Assembly (NCBI GenBank): GCA_947258945.1
Contig: CAMYKJ010000250.1
Span: 1-5,448 of the forward strand
DNA length: 5,448 bases
From: an uncultured Ectothiorhodospiraceae bacterium
Lineage (GTDB): Bacteria; Pseudomonadota; Gammaproteobacteria; UBA9214
Direction: 5' to 3'
Every line of letters begins with the position of its first letter. The first letter of the stretch is position 1. Both the position numbers and the translations under genes were made by a program. This document shows, in pieces, positions 5,188 to 5,448 of this stretch. The notes beneath the pieces were generated by a model. The model was given only the letters and a program-made list of their open reading frames with translations, was not told the origin of the DNA and searched no databases.

Positions 5188-5448
5188 CTACTCCCGTACG
5201 CGCCGGGCGCGCGGACCTTCGAAATACTCCCGGATATGCGGTTGCGTGGACCTCGACAGTGCTTCCATCGAGTCGACACCCTGCAGTTTACCATCTCCCA
5301 GCACGGCCACACGGTCCGCCACTGTCCACAGCGAATCGAGATCGTGCGTCACCATCAATACGGTCAGGCCGAGCATATCCTTCAGTTTCACCACCAGCTC
5401 ATCGAAGGCGCCGGCGCTGGTCGGGTCGAGCCCGGACGTGGGCTCGTC
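5188..5448 (-). CDS. ABC transporter ATP-binding protein, Mla-like, C-terminal part
   Basis: The last 86 codons are visible; the 5' part lies beyond the right edge. It begins at the end of the Walker B motif with DEPTSGLDPTSAGAFDELV, where SGLD is the D-loop, and continues to VLMVTHDLDSLWTVADRVAVL, which holds the switch (H-loop) histidine at visible residue 35. This form is typical of MlaF/Ttg2A-type ATPases that pair with MCE proteins. The protein would sit on the cytoplasmic face and drive transport with a YrbE/MlaE-type permease, probably encoded just upstream outside the window. It ends 2 nt before the MCE gene. Confidence 0.93.
   Translation of the reverse strand, partial: DEPTSGLDPTSAGAFDELVVKLKDMLGLTVLMVTHDLDSLWTVADRVAVLGDGKLQGVDSMEALSRSTQPHIREYFEGPRARRVRE

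Overview
The window is a GC-rich stretch with tightly packed genes, most consistent with a gammaproteobacterium, possibly one of the environmental or sulfur-oxidising lineages. The lineage is inferred from protein resemblance and from the trmJ-cysE-iscR gene order; no marker gene fixes the species. Two genes lie on the + strand at the left: the tail of a small heat-shock protein and a DUF938 putative methyltransferase. The rest of the genes lie on the - strand.

Left part (1-825): the last 46 codons of an Hsp20/alpha-crystallin chaperone end in a clear hairpin plus T-run terminator. A 200-codon DUF938 gene follows. Region 826-1324 has no gene. It holds a nested inverted-repeat element of about 350 bp (roughly 853-1198) and, at its right edge, a strong terminator that serves the - strand. 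A small - strand gene (1325-1480) encodes an unrecognised hydrophobic protein of about 51 residues.

Middle (1621-2987): iscR, the [2Fe-2S]-sensing Rrf2 repressor, sits 21 nt downstream of cysE, serine O-acetyltransferase. A terminator follows iscR directly, so the usual iscS-iscU genes do not follow. The end of cysE looks frameshifted: the annotated frame ends in a basic Arg/Ser/Thr tail, while the neighbouring frame carries an acidic tail that looks native and stops 4 nt earlier.

Right part (2988-5448): reading along the - strand, the order is the 3' end of an ABC ATPase, an MCE/MlaD-type periplasmic protein, an ABC-transport auxiliary lipoprotein, and trmJ. Spacings are 2 nt, a 4-nt overlap, and 9 nt, so these four are probably co-transcribed. 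The first three would form an Mla-like lipid transporter between the inner and outer membranes; its permease is not in the window. TrmJ methylates residue 32 of tRNA. An 84-nt gap with a small inverted repeat separates trmJ from cysE and is the most likely site of a second promoter. CysE makes O-acetylserine for cysteine synthesis, and cysteine is the sulfur source for the Fe-S clusters that IscR senses, so the cysE-iscR pairing makes metabolic sense.

I see no convincing new system. The points most worth checking are the cysE frameshift, the nested repeat element, and iscR without iscS.
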